Positions 12,204 to 24,430 are shown, counted from the first letter of the stretch. The stretch is 64,000 nucleotides of DNA from Erpobdella octoculata (GCA_963978895.1 OZ022242.1:12852462-12916461); one strand, 5' to 3'. Notes: generated from the sequence alone by a model not told the origin. Translations and numbers: made by a program.

Positions 12204-13030
12204 ATTTTAAAATAAATAATTTTTTTAATAAGAATTTAAAAACAGAAAAAAACTCAAACCAAATTAATATATTCAATAGTGTAGCCTGTCATCGAACAAC
12301 GTTGTAGCCGTTGCAGAGTTATAATAAAATTTTCATTGATTGTGATTTTTTATCATTTAGGAACCAGGAGGGTTGAATGTTAAACTAAGTTTGCTCCTTC
12401 AAACACCACTTTTAATCTGGTGTTTTACCCGTCGTTTATATATTTTAATTTTAATTAAAATAAATAATTTGTAATTTATTTTTGACACTAAATCACAAAT
12501 GACAAACATTTTATATTAATGACAAAGTACTTGAAAATCACGACCACAAATAACTTACAGCTGTCCATTTATATCACGGATTGTCTAAGATGATGTAAAT
12601 GTTTGTACCAAAAATTACATAACGTGAAAGCAGGTATTTCAATACATTTTCATTGAAGGTCTATAACTCATGTGCAGTGCCATTCTAACATTAATTTAGT
12701 GCCATTCCAACATTAGTTCAGTGCCAGAGTGGCGCTTACTCGGACGTTCGCGCCATCACAAGAGATATTAGGCATGTCGGGAGTTGGATTCTAATTACGA
12801 TTGAATGCGAAAGATACATTCAAATGGTGAAAAGATTTGTTTTTAAAAAAACAATTCATCTCAATAATGCAAAGCACAACGTAAATATTTTCTAAAATCT
12901 CTGATGAATGACATATTTTCGTCTTTGCGTTTAAAAATATGCGCGCCAACGAGCTATTTAGCATTTTTTAAATTTAAACAACTGTCTGATAAAGTTACAC
13001 AAACTGTTTATTTCTAAATCTCACTACAGC
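12204..13030. other. Divergent intergenic region, 5' side of GPCR2
   Basis: Upstream of GPCR2, which is transcribed leftward. No gene seen. Includes a short direct repeat near 12670-12725 (GTGCCATTC..ACATTA..TT.AGTGCCA). Confidence 0.5.
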
Positions 13031-13375
13031 CTATTATTTAATCATTACTATTATTTAATAATTACTATTATTTAATAATTACTATTATTTAATAATTACT
13101 ATTATTTAATAATTACTATTATTTAATAATTACTATTATTTAATAATTACTATTATTTAATAATTACTATTATTTAATAATTACTATTATTTAATAATTA
13201 CTATTATTTAATAATTACTATTATTTAATAATTACTATTATTTAATAATTACTATTATTTAATAATTACTATTATTTAATAATTACTATTATTTAATAAT
13301 TACTATTATTTAATAATTACTATTATTTAATAATTACTATTATTTAATAATTACTATTATTTAATAATTACTATT
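13031..13375. repeat. 17-bp minisatellite, about 20 copies
   Basis: Near-perfect tandem array of ATTATTTAATAATTACT. Only the first unit shows an obvious variant (ATCATTACT). The strong homogeneity indicates recent expansion. Confidence 0.97.
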
Positions 13376-15247
13376 GACACAAAGGCTTCGGACTGTGCTT
13401 TGACTGTTGTTTCCTATTTGAAGGCATTTATAAAACAGTGTAGATTTGTAGTTTTATGACAGTGGACATAAAAAATGTTGTAGGACTGTACACTAGAAAA
13501 CTATGTAGTAATTATTTTCAGTCAGCCAAAGATTAAAAATGGAATCGATGTTTACTCCCAGGATTGTTATGAGTTCCCTTCAGTCAACAATTTATTTCTA
13601 GCTGTTTAAAACTCGCGACAATTTCGCAGAAATATATTTTTTACGATGATAGTGCGCAAAGTGCTTAAACTTGAAAATAATTTTTTTTGTAAACTTTTTT
13701 GTATAAAATAGCGTATAATTTTGAAACTTGATTGTATTCTATTACTATAACTTTGTTTATTTATAGCCTAATTAAACGTTATTTTATTTATAGCCTAATT
13801 AAATGTTATTTTATTTATAGCCTAATTAAACGTTATTTTATTTATAGCCTAATTAAACGTTATTTTATTTATAGCCTAATTATATGTTATTTTGTCAAAA
13901 AAACATTTAATTTTGTATACTGGCTAGAATAAACAGTGCGAGCATTCGCTGAAAATAGTGAACAAAGAGCAGCAGGTATATTTCCTCAGAACTGACATTA
14001 ACGACGCCTTATAAAGTTATCAACATTTGTGAAGTGTGTGAAATGAAAAGCATTGCAATAATATAATAGTGATGATGAAAGACAAGTGATTGTGTCGGTG
14101 GCTTAAGTCTTGCTAATTGATTTGTTAACAATTTCATTTAGATTGTATTTTCATCATTTCAGTTACTTCTCTTTACTTTAAAACTTTCGTTTTTGCAAAG
14201 TTTATATTAAATCGTTAGTAGCCAAATGATTTGAAAAGTGATGAAATGATTAGAAAATAGTTATGCTACTATAAAAAATTATTTCTCTGACTAAAAAAAG
14301 TAATTAACACGATCAGAAACGTTGCTAATTAAAATTGATGTATAATTATAAAATTTAAAAACTGTTTTTTAACTAATTACGTATTGTCTTGTCTTGTGCT
14401 GTCTTTAAAAATGCCAACAAAAAACCCACGATTAAGCTCATTGGAAGGTGCAAACAACACGTCACGCGATATGGTATTGTTGGAAGTGTTGGTTAGTTAA
14501 TTAGGATGCATGTATTTGTGTTGAAATCACCCAGTTCTGTTACGATTACGTAAATAAAAATTTATTCAATTTTATTTACATCTTGTACTTTAACAGTTAC
14601 TAACATTACTGTGTATGTGAACTTTACACAGCTTTACATTCTTATGTGTCAGTGTTAGTTACAAGTTTGAATGTTTGTAGGAACTGTCACATTTGATTGC
14701 TTAATGATGACTTGTGACATTTGTTTGCTTAATGATGACTTTTGCAAATTTGTTTGTTTAGAAAAGACCTGTCATATTTGTTTATTCTGGAAAACTTGTC
14801 AAAGTTGTTCTCATTCAGAAAAATCCTGACATGAGTGTTAATTTTCTGTCTTGTTTTTTATCGCAAATTAGTTAGGAGTTATTAATTACAATTTCTCGTG
14901 CTTGTCATTGTCTTCATGAAACCTGAGAACCGTTTATTCAGCTCACATCCTTATAAAAGGACTTAAAATGGTATAAATTGATAAACTAAGCAAAGAACAA
15001 TTTTTTAAAGTAAAATTTAAAATCTTATTGTTAAAATTTAAAATTTTAGTGTTTAGTGTAAAAATGAAATTTGTGCGTTTGGAAAAAATGTTTAAATTAT
15101 AACAGCTACTTTAGTTAAATAAGAAACCAATTCTCAAAGTTTTAATTACTTTATACAAACTTTATTAATATTTTTGCAGCCTATAAAATATTATCCCATC
15201 AATTTGTTAAAATAAAACTCTGTTTAAAAAAACTTAATATTTGTATA
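13376..15247. other. Intergenic DNA upstream of GPCR3
   Basis: No gene recognised. Contains the 27-bp array described separately, and loosely repeated TTTGTTTGCTTAATGATGACTT words at about 14690-14760. A TATAAAAT at 15182, 66 nt before the GPCR3 start codon, is a possible TATA box. Confidence 0.45.
13752..13893. repeat. 27-bp minisatellite, about 5 copies
   Basis: Tandem units of the pattern TTTATTTATAGCCTAATTAA followed by ACGTTAT, with minor variants (AATGTTA, TATGTTA). Confidence 0.95.
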
Positions 15248-16669
15248 ATGGTAAAAATTTTGCATCTTGTTTTTTCCCTGCTTATATCGCTGGTCGGTGA
15301 AAGAAACGCCGAGAACGCCACAACTTTAGTTAATTTGGCTTTCTCAGATGTCGCGCCAATACAAAGCGAAAGTGCTACTATGCCAATCAGTCAAGAAATA
15401 GAAAGCTTTTCGGTAGTTAGAGTTATCACAGTTAATCTTCAAAATGGCAGTTTTGAAAATGTTACGTTTTCTAACGCTCCGACCAAACGCACCAAGGCAA
15501 TCAATATCATCACCGACCCCAATCTGAAAATTGCTTACTACACCATAGGCTGCATTGGACTTGTTTTGAACAGCATTGTGGCTATCGTACTTATATTTGT
15601 GGATAAAATATCGAAAAGTACCAGCGCTTTCCATATTCGCTGTCAGGTTGTTTGTTTTTTCCTATTTATTGAAATTGTTGTATGAACAAATGTGTCGAAA
15701 TTATTAAAACATTTTTATAACAAACAGGTCTGCATTGACGCTACAGTGGCCATATGCTTGTTGGTGACCACTATGAAAGAAGACGATGTGGAAAAAATAT
15801 ATCAACAAGGAAAATTCGAAGATGAATTCGTATGTAGAATTTGGCTCACAAAATTTTTTCTCTGGACAGCTCTGATGACATCTAAATATTCAGTTATTGC
15901 GCTAAACATTGACAGATACCTAGCTATTGTTCATTCTATCTATCATAAGTCAGTATTTTCGCAAAAGAAAATCAATTCTTACATGTTAACAATATCCTGC
16001 ATGGGCGTTGGACCTGTTTATAACGTTTTCTACTCATCTTTGTCAGCTGGTATTCTAGATACTGGTGAATGCACAGTCTACTCGATGTATCCCAACGACA
16101 CGGTCAGAATCGCCGTAGGATTTACAACTCTAATGGTTCAGTTTTTCATTCCACTTTCTATAATAATTTTTCTCTACGCCAGTATGATTTGGGTCCTTCA
16201 AAGAAGAGTTGCCCCAGAAACGCTTAATTACGTTAAATCTGAAGACAATCAGTCAAACTCAAACCAGATGAAGACCATCGAAATTCCTGATGATATTTCA
16301 ATAATTAATATTCCTTACAAAAATATGAACGAAAAACTCACGAAAAGCAAAATTGCATCTCATGATCAACAAACTACTAACACCGGAATAGCTCGGGCGA
16401 AAAATAAAATCTTAAATACAGCAGGCCTTTTGTCCTTGGCATTCTTCTGCTGCTGGGGACTCAACCAGTTTTACTTTTTATTTCAACAGCTTGGCATTGG
16501 ATCGCTTGCTTTATCGGGAGCTTTTTACCATTTTACTGTAATCTTGGTGTTCGTCAATTGCTGTGTGAACCCGGTCATTTACTGCGCTAATTACGAACCG
16601 TTTCAAAAAAATATGAAAGAACTTGTCAGAAAAACGGTTAACTTAATTATAATTTTCTCTAAAAAATAA
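15248..16669 (+). CDS. GPCR3: orphan rhodopsin-like receptor, 2 exons
   Basis: Exons 15248-15646 and 15728-16669, phase 0, with an 81-bp intron; 446 residues. It differs from GPCR1, 2, 6 and 7 in having a hydrophobic signal peptide (MVKILHLVFSLLISLVG) and a long, Cys-free, N-glycosylated ectodomain. This ends in a dibasic stretch, KRTKAINIITDP, just before TM1 (Asn1.50 in GLVLNSI). Exon 2 opens with VCIDATVA (Asp2.50). Also seen: FVCRIW before TM3; NIDRYLAIVHS, a true DRY; ECL2 Cys in DTGECTVY; TM6 CWGLNQ with Leu for the canonical proline; NPVIY. Closest relatives in the window are GPCR4 and GPCR5. An AATAAA overlaps the stop codon region. Ligand unknown. Confidence 0.9.
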
Positions 16670-17071
16670 AATATTGCAAACTAAAACCGTTTCGACAAAT
16701 TCGTACGAGCTTTTGTATAGAAGCGATTGTGGCTATTTGTTACACATCAGTTGCTATTTGCTGTTGTTCTGCACAAAACATTTACCAGTTTTTATGAAAA
16801 TTAAATTGTTGTAAAAAATTCCTGACGTGTAAAAAATAATTTTGTAATTTCAGCTTTATTACAAACTGTTATATGAGTCTGAAAAGCTGCAGTTTTATTT
16901 AGCCAAAACAGCACTACGTTCTTAAAACGTCACATTAAACTGTAATTGGGAACAAGTTTGGCACAACTCTTTAAAAACTTATCAATATTTTTTAAGGATG
17001 GATCAAATATTAGTTATTTTGTCGAAATCTGGTATCCTGTACTTATTATCCGGTAAAAAATAAAAACAAAA
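16670..17071. other. Intergenic DNA between GPCR3 and the hAT element
   Basis: No gene or recurring repeat recognised; it includes the GPCR3 3' UTR. The target-site copy CTTATTAG of the hAT element occupies 17072-17079. Confidence 0.5.
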
Positions 17072-17079
17072 CTTATTAG

Positions 17080-18252
17080 CAGAGATGTTGCGAGTACTTA
17101 TTGTCTGAGTACGAGTACGAGTACCATGGTATCGAGTTATCCAGTACGAGTACTGAGGTCTCGAGTACAAGTGCGAGTACGAGTACAAGAAATTTTTAGC
17201 GAGTACTTTTCGAGTACTTTTTAAAGTCAACAAAATAATAGTTTATTCTGCATCATAAAACTATTACATTTCAGAAAAATTAGCGACGACAGTTTAGAGT
17301 CCAACATCTTAGCCCTATGGGGTCTTAAAATTATTCCGCTATGGTTGAACACACGTTCGACTGGTGAACTTGAAGCTGGAATACTTAAGGCACAAAGTGC
17401 TGGGTGATACAGTTTGTCAAGGTCACTGGAATGATTCTACCAAAACGTTAGGGCATCATCCACATCACCAGTGATCTTCATCTCAAGATATCTAGTCAAC
17501 TGTGCATCGACATCAAAGTATTAGGTGTCATCTAACGCCGATAAATATTTGTGAAACAGCGCTGACTTTTTGCCGGTGGGGGTGACCCAGATGGCGGCAT
17601 CAACATAACAGCAGGTGACTGAGCGATGATGCCAAAGAGAGAATTAGTTGATTCAGCAAAGAATTTAACCAGTTCAGAAAAACACAACCAAATAAAAAAA
17701 ATCAAAATTGTGATTGCAAGGTGCAAATAAAAACGAATGTGATATGGAATTATTTAGAAATCTCTTGGAACAACAGTGGGTATAAGAAATTCAAATTCTA
17801 AATGATGGAAATTTTGATGACTGTTAATAATACTAAGTGGTTAGAAGAATGATGACACTTTAACAGAAATAATTAAAAAAAACATTATTAAAAATTGATA
17901 CCTAAATACACAAATATTATAAGCACAGTTTTTTTATACGCAAAATACCATACCTTTAATGCTTTTAAGAAAACTGTTTTTTTCATCAGACCCGAGGTTC
18001 AGTTCCTCTTCTTGCACTATCCATTACAGAGATATTATGCCAAACAATTGTTTAGTTAACAAGCGAACTTTTTTTAGAGAAGGTGTCGCATATGCGAGTA
18101 CAAGTACAAGTATTTAGTGGAATAACGAGTACGAATATAAGTACGAGTACTGAGTGGAATAACGAGTACAAGAACCAAGGCTTCGAGTACAAGTACGAGT
18201 ACGAGTACTTGAAAACGGTACTCGAGTACGAGTACCAAGTACTACATCTCTG
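17080..18252. mobile_element. Deleted hAT-superfamily DNA transposon with 8-bp target duplication
   Basis: The element starts CAGAGATGT and ends ACATCTCTG, an inverted terminal repeat of the hAT type. It is flanked on both sides by exactly CTTATTAG (17072-17079 and 18253-18260), the 8-bp duplication expected of hAT. Both subterminal regions are dense in GAGTAC/GTACTC words, resembling the transposase-binding arrays of this superfamily. The inside keeps only a decayed 3' piece of transposase on the minus strand, so the copy is non-autonomous. Confidence 0.93.
17227..17600 (-). pseudogene. hAT transposase C-terminal remnant
   Basis: Minus-strand translation gives the hAT dimerisation region: YLEMKI, then LYHPALCALSIPAS, SSPVERVFNHSG and LRPHRAKMLDS, ending at a TGA at 17229-17227. 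This matches the family pattern of small-residue/Pro followed by ERVFS..G and PHR. Two in-frame stops (TAA at 17523-17521 and TAG at 17439-17437) break it. The N-terminal zinc finger and the catalytic residues are missing. Confidence 0.88.
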
Positions 18253-18260
18253 CTTATTAG

Positions 18261-20856
18261 TATATGTCATTATGACTATTTTTGTTTTATTTCATATTTT
18301 ACATTTCAATCATGTGTGTGAGTTTTATCACAGCTGTTTTTCCTAATCGCGCTCGCAGTTCCGTTTGAAAAAAGCGCATCGGACAGTTCAAAGCAATACT
18401 TGGCATCTCTACAAAGCAGTGTTTTGAGATTCAGTACTGCAGGATAAATTGCAATCTATTGAAGGTTCTGAGGTTAAATGTTTCCACGAGTTTATGTCTG
18501 TCAATTGTTTCCAGAAATTAAGCTAGCGTTATGGCACACACCTAAGCAAGTCAACATGCAGAGGCGCAGCCAGGGGGGCCCCCGAAAGCTTGTCTATGTT
18601 GATGTTGAAGTAATGAGCGTGCCCATGTATTTGGAGAGATATTTGAGTTAACAATTATTTCTCAAATTAAATATTTAATAAGTTATCAAAATGTTAGGGT
18701 CAGAGTTGTCCATGGGTCCAATTTTGAAAACCCGACCCGCCAGAAAATCTTACCAGACCCGACCTATTTTGTTTTTTATTTTGTAAACCAACGTTTTGTC
18801 TGAAATGAGCGAGTCTGCATTCAGATTCAACATCTGCTTCCAAGGTTTCTTGACCAAGGATCATTCATTGACCTAAAAAAGACATTCAAGTATTACGCCT
18901 GCGACCTGATCATATATCTGCTGTTTGTGGTGAATAATTAACAAACAAAAGTTAATTTAAAATTAAAAACTTGCTTTTAAGAAAGCTGAAAAATTTTATA
19001 GTTACTATGACGATGAAAATTTTTGTCGTCATTATTATATGCGTCTTTGATTTATTTTTTAATAATTTATTTCTCTTAAATTATATATTTGTTTAATTAA
19101 ATTAAAGTGTGGGTGAATTTTATAATGATCTTCCGAACTTCAAAACGTCCGAGGACATCCCTTGGACATCCGGACAGGTGAAAGTTAGTAAAAGCATATA
19201 AAATAGTGAATTTGCAGTTTGATTATTTGAACATTAGACGTGTTTTAATTATGCCAAAAATCATCTGCTCAACATTTTTTACAACCTGATTTCGATCCAT
19301 TATCGTAACATTTTGTGTCAGAAGAAAGAGTTTGTAAAATGGTTGGAAAAACATTAAAACGGAGTCCACCTAATGTCTTTCAGAACGTCACGTTATTAAC
19401 ATCAAGTCGAGCAGTTAAAAAATGGAATCGAAAAGTTAGAACCAGTTTTATGGAAGACAGCTACTGAAGTGAGTCTTTCAGCCAGACATTATTGAGCTTT
19501 GTGAGATTTACTGAAATTTGTTGGCAAACCTTAAGAAAGAGTTTTGGTGTTTGTGCTTGTTTGCTGTGGATCTTTTTCATGTTTAAAGTGCCGGAACTGT
19601 GCTGATTGTAAGGAAACGCAAGTTAAGGGCAAAACTCAATTGCAGGACTGAAGCTGAAATACTTTGATCGAGAAAGTCGTTGTGGATTTAACAGTTTGTT
19701 TTTGAGACTCGAAGCAAAGGCATAAAATGTTTTGCTTGATGGCCGGAAATTTTTGAATTTTTCAAACAAGAAGCAGTAACAGCAGCTAACGCTATTGACT
19801 AAAGCTGGATTGGTCGTCATGGAGTACCAAGAGAGCAGCGTTCGGATTAAAAAGGGCTTTGATATACAGAAGAAAATTAAAAAATAAAATTCAAGATTTT
19901 TATTTCACTGACTATCTCAAGAACTAAGTGGTCCATTTAACGAATGTCACACCAGTAACATCATTTGAAATCATCAAAGTTGTAAAAGTTTAGAAGGATC
20001 TCAATGTTGTAGACCAGATTGTATGGATCCTAAACAGGAAGTCAATCAATTCAGCTAATTGTCTCTCTTTTGAAGTTCTGATTATAGTGTTTTTAACTTT
20101 TTGAATACTCCCAGACAGACCAATTGACAATAGCTTAAGGAAACTAATTCCATTTTAAAAATCTGGTGCTAAAAACAGGCTCTGTGTAAAAAAACTTTCT
20201 CTAAATCTCAAAAAACCAACTATATCAAATTTCATCCTAAAAGTAAATTTATTTTTACTAATTTATGTCTCAGCTATTCTGGGTTTTCTACTACCGCGTC
20301 ACTTTATATAATATAGATGTCTAGGTGTGCTTATTTATTAGCACTTGACATGGGTAGAACACAATGAGCATTTTAAATCATAGGTTTCTAAGAATATGTC
20401 GCTTTATAAATAAAAAACAGAAAGAACATTTTTTGATGTTTAAAACTATCTAATAATTTTGTAAATAAGTTTAAAATAAAAATAAAAATCACTTACAAAA
20501 AATAAAAAAAGCTAATTTTTACAGCAAAACGAAAAAAACTAAAGTTTCACTTCACATACGATTAATCCGTTTTTGGGAAGAAAGATCATGTCTTAAACTA
20601 CAACAAAGTATGTAGAGTTATATAGTTTGGCAGCAATAAAATAATTAAACTATGTAATTTTTTTTATACCCTGATGAAATTATGAACTTTGTGACCTCTA
20701 AAAAAATCATTTAATTTTTAGTTTATTAAATTTGTTATTTTAAATAAACAAAACGAGTGCGTTTAATTAAAATTCCGTGACATATTTCATTTGTTTGCTT
20801 AAACAACACCCTCGTTACTCAAATTTGATCACGCAAAAAGTTTCTTTTTTTACCAA
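18261..20856. other. Intergenic DNA with transposon debris
   Basis: No intact gene. Patches of higher GC look like old element ends: GCGCAGCCAGGGGGGCCCCC near 18570, CCCGACCCGCC at about 18740, and GAGGACATCC..TGGACATCCGGACAGGTGAAAGTTA at 19150-19190, which recurs at 36007-36053. A broken, unidentified coding-like stretch may lie at 19300-19850. Confidence 0.45.
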
Positions 20857-20868
20857 TATATATAAAAA
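20857..20868 (+). promoter_or_regulatory. Possible TATA box of GPCR4
   Basis: ATATATATAAAA lies about 30 bp before TTGCAGTACACTC, an initiator-like pyrimidine/CA context, and about 155 bp before the GPCR4 ATG. In an AT-rich genome such a match can arise by chance. Confidence 0.35.
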
Positions 20869-21022
20869 GAGAATCAGCTTTGCAGTACACTCAAATAGTC
20901 AATAAAAAGAAGAGAGGTTCATTGTTGATGGAAACAAATTAAAACAAAACTTATCAAATAGTTTATTAAAATACGCAATAAATTTTAAAAAAATATAGCT
21001 GTTCAGTTGTGGAAAAACTGCA

Positions 21023-22454
21023 ATGGTTGCAAAAATCAGTTATAAAATACTATTTGTTTTTTTCTTTTTTGGGAAGTATGCTCCAACACATCTTGACAAA
21101 ACAACAGACTTGTTTTGGTCAAAATCAACTGTGGAAGTTTTTAATTATTTATTCACAAACGAATATGCAAAATCTGAAGACGGTTTTTCAAAGTTGAAGT
21201 TTCAAAATTTTACAAACACAGACAATGAGGTTTCGACTGTAGGCTTTTTAAACAAAAGTTTTAATAAGTTACCTAATTTGAACGCATCAGTTAAACGTGT
21301 TAAAGCCATTAATATCATAACTGAACCTTATTTGAGAATCGCTTACTATTCCATTGGATCAATCGGACTTCTCTTAAATAGCGTGGTTATAATAGTTCTG
21401 TTCTTTGTAGACAAAACGTCAAAAAGTACCAGCGCTTTCCATATTCGCTGTCAGGTAACACACATGGTTTAAAGTGTTATTATTATTTTATCTAATTTAG
21501 AAAAATTATTTTGTTTTTGATAACTAGGTTTGTATTGATGCCACTGTTGCAATTTTCTTGCTTGCAACCACATTGAAAGAAGACGACTCAGAAACTATTT
21601 ATAATAAAGGATGGATTTCAGATGAACTTGTGTGCAGACTTTGGCTTACAAAAACATTTCTCTGGACTGCGTTGATTTCTTCAACTTATTCCGTCATCGC
21701 CCTTAACATTGACAGATACCTAGCTGTGGTGTACTCCATCTATCATAAAACAATATTCTCTCAAAAGAAGAAAAACTCTTACATACTGGTTATTTGCTGC
21801 ACTGGATTTGCAGTGGTTTATAATCTTGTTTATGCGACATTGTCGTCAGGTATATTAGACACAGGAGAATGCACGGTTTATTCGATATATCCAAATGAAA
21901 CATTACAGACAATGACAGGATTTATAACATTGATGGTCCTATATTTTATTCCGATTTTGACGCTGATGTTCCTTTACATTAGAATGATATGGACACTTCA
22001 CAAAAGAGTTGCTCCTGAAAAACATCATACTTCAGACCACGGAGAAACACGATCTGACCAAAATTCGGAGCAACGCCAAAAAATATCAGTAATAACCACA
22101 CATACGGAACAGCCAAATACAGAAAAAACGTTTTCAAGTATAACTCCAGGTGATGAACAGCAAACTGCAAATGCTGGAATGGTAAGAGCCAGAGGTAAGA
22201 TTTTTCGGACTGCCAGTCTTCTCTCAGCATCTTTCATTATGTGCTGGACATGCAACCAGTTTTATTTTCTACTTCAACAACTTGACATCGGTTCTCTGGA
22301 ACTTTCAGGAAAATTTTATCATTCTACCGTAATATTAGTTTTTGTCAATTGTTGTGTCAACCCAATCATTTATTGTGCCAATTACGAACCGTTCCAAAAA
22401 AACATAAAGAAACTTGCCAGCAATGTTGCAAATCTATTTGGAGCTTCTTTATAA
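21023..22454 (+). CDS. GPCR4: orphan rhodopsin-like receptor, near-duplicate of GPCR5
   Basis: Exons 21023-21454 and 21528-22454, phase 0, intron 73 bp; 452 residues. Signal-peptide-like start (MVAKISYKILFVFFFFG), then a long N-terminus ending in KRVKAINIITEP before TM1 (Asn1.50 in GLLLNSV). Exon 2 opens VCIDATVA; VCRLW precedes TM3; NIDRYLAVVYS; ECL2 DTGECTVY; TM6 CWTCNQ, with Cys for the canonical proline; NPIIY. ICL3 is long and hydrophilic and ends in MVRARGKIFRTASLLS. From about 21243 to 22400 it is almost identical to GPCR5, including the intron. The first 70 or so residues and the last 15 or so are unrelated between the two, which points to a recent duplication with local replacement or gene conversion. 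Confidence 0.9.
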
Positions 22455-22978
22455 TTAAAAAATGCCATTCAGGTTTTTAATGAGATAAGGTATTGATGAT
22501 GTTCAAAATGCACAACATAAATACAAAAATAATAATTTGGTGGATTTGCTTGTAACTTGTAACTAAATTACGATAAATAATATTGTCATTAACACTGTAA
22601 ACCATGTAATTATACCTGGTTTCCCCAAAAAAATTAATTCATGATTTTAGGAAACTACTTTTTTAATATATTTGGCATTGTCAGAAACATTTTGTGCGTT
22701 TTTTTCTTACAGATTTAATTACCTGTCGTCAAGACTTAATTTAATAACAAATGTTTATAAAGAAAATTACCATAATGTAAACATGTTAGTCTAACAAAAA
22801 ATCAGATTTTCATTTTTTGTGTATTGGGCAAAAATTATTTACCACGTTTCTATTGGCTTCACCTGATGTTTGTTCGTTGGTTGGTTTGTAAGAAAAACTT
22901 GTAGTCGATTTTTTGAATATTTACCATTGATCTTTTGATTACAAATTTTGCACATAAACGTACTTTTGTGTGTCAAGG
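22455..22978. other. 3' flank of GPCR4
   Basis: AT-rich; no gene seen. It does not match the 3' flank of GPCR5, so the duplicated block stops inside the coding region. Confidence 0.5.
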
Positions 22979-23300
22979 GTTTTATAAAAATGTTGCCCCC
23001 CAAAGTTTTGCTGAAATGACGCCCCTGTTTCCCTGCCAACGCCCCATATACACAAATCCAAAAGTATCATGTGGAGGGTTGGCAGGAAAACAGGGGCGTC
23101 ATTTCAGCAAAACCTTGGGAAGCAAAATGTTTATAAAACTAATGAAATTTCAAAATTTTATCCCCTACCCTTAATTCTAAGCGTTTTTTCCAAGAAGAGG
23201 GCTAGTCGCAGTTACTTTTCAAAAAAATCTCAAAACATTATACACTTTTTTCTCTAGCCTTTGGCGGATTTATGGTCCAAAAAGTGCGTCCCCGTTTCAC
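22979..23300. repeat. Repeat family G, copy 1, with a long inverted repeat
   Basis: Arms of about 65 bp (22979-23043 and 23075-23140) are near-perfect reverse complements around a spacer of about 30 bp; both contain GACGCCCCTGTTT..CTGCCAAC or its complement. The right arm continues into sequence also present at 38776-39080 (TCATTTCAGCAAAACC; GGATTTATGG; GTGCGTCC). No coding capacity. Confidence 0.75.
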
Positions 23301-23495
23301 TTCCTCAAAAAAAAAAAAACGTTTTGTTTAAATTGATTACTGTTTTGAACTGTCATATGCATATTTGTATATACAAGGTAGCTTAATATACTGTTACGTG
23401 ATAGTAACATTTATATTGTTACAGCCTAGGAAGAAAGTTCTTTAATTCAGAGAAAATATAAAGTGAGAAATTGAATTTCACACTGTTCACAAGTA
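23301..23495. other. Short spacer between repeats
   Basis: AT-rich sequence between repeats G and C; no feature recognised. Confidence 0.4.
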
Positions 23496-23739
23496 AAGGA
23501 AAAACGAGTTTTTCAACACAAACTTTGATTTCAAATTGGCTTACACTTGATTTAGAAATACGAAAGATGTTCAAATTAAGTTTTTTTTTCAATTGAATCA
23601 TGTATTGTCATCCAATATAAAGCCATGCTGAAAGTTTCAGCTTCCTAGCTAGTCAAAAAACTGGTTAAATTTTACTGGCGAAATTTGCGTACAGAGAAAG
23701 ACACACAAACACACAAAGAGATTGTAACCTAAATAAAAG
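23496..23739 (+). repeat. Dispersed repeat family C, copy 2
   Basis: Close match to 5219-5460 over its whole length, in the same orientation and ending in AATAAAAGTTTGTAA. Confidence 0.8.
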
Positions 23740-24245
23740 TTTGTAAAAAGAAATGTTGGAAGCACAACACTTTAAGAGAATTATAAAAAAGTAATTTTCA
23801 TTCTTTATTTTTATTTTCTGTATGGACCAACTGGTCAATCAGATAACAGACAAGTTACCCCCAATTAGTGGTGTATTTACCCGTGCATTTTTTTTCTTAA
23901 CATCAAAAGCTCACAAAATAATGTGAAAATATGTTATAATTTTATTTGGAAGCTGATATACCATCGTTTGTTACTTTTGATCTAGAGACAAGATTATGGA
24001 AACTATGTAGTTATGCAGCTGCCTCATTTTTTTTCTTCAAATTGTTACGCTTTTGAATATCACCCTAAACATTGTAAGGTTCATGTACATATTTGTCAAG
24101 AACAGTAGCTATAATGTGAGATTTTCAACCAGATTCAAGTTCCAAATCATGTACCATTTGAGATATTTTGTGAAATATGTCATGTCTTTAATGTCATATG
24201 AAAAAAATTACTTTCATATGACATTAAAGACATGACATATTTCAC
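23740..24245 (+). repeat. Repeat family H, copy 1, ending in a perfect hairpin
   Basis: This block matches 39590-39940 plus 41000-41120 (shared: CACAACAC.TTAAGA.ATTATAA, ACAGACAAGTTA, GAAGCTGA.AT). At the position where the other copy carries the kilobase (AATGAT)n array, this copy has none. Its right end is a perfect inverted repeat: arms 24170-24203 and 24212-24245, 34 bp each, with an 8-nt loop. Confidence 0.7.
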
Positions 24246-24430
24246 AACTCCGCCTTGTTTTTGCAAGCCAGTCCCAAACCTGGAGAAGGGAAAAAGAAAA
24301 ATTTTTAAAAGTTAAATTTGATCCACTACGGAAATTACTTAGGTGCTTTCTACATACATCCATTTCAGTCTTAAAACACCTGGTGTAAAAAACTATAAAC
24401 TATTATAAAAAAAATAATAGCTTGGATCAG
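24246..24430 (+). repeat. Dispersed repeat family F, copy 2
   Basis: Begins ACTCCGCCTTG, contains GCCAGTCCCAAACCTGGAG and AGTCTTAAAACACCTGGTGT, and ends in an ACTATAAACTATTATAAAA stretch. Same orientation as 46375-46560, opposite to 3975-4140. Confidence 0.75.

Noticed and set aside
13031..13375. CRISPR-like array
   Set aside because: Units are contiguous with no unique spacers, in a eukaryotic context. It is a minisatellite.
22025..22255. Antisense frames across GPCR4 and GPCR5 ICL3 (also 30015-30245)
   Set aside because: They mirror the conserved receptor coding strand and have no independent motif.
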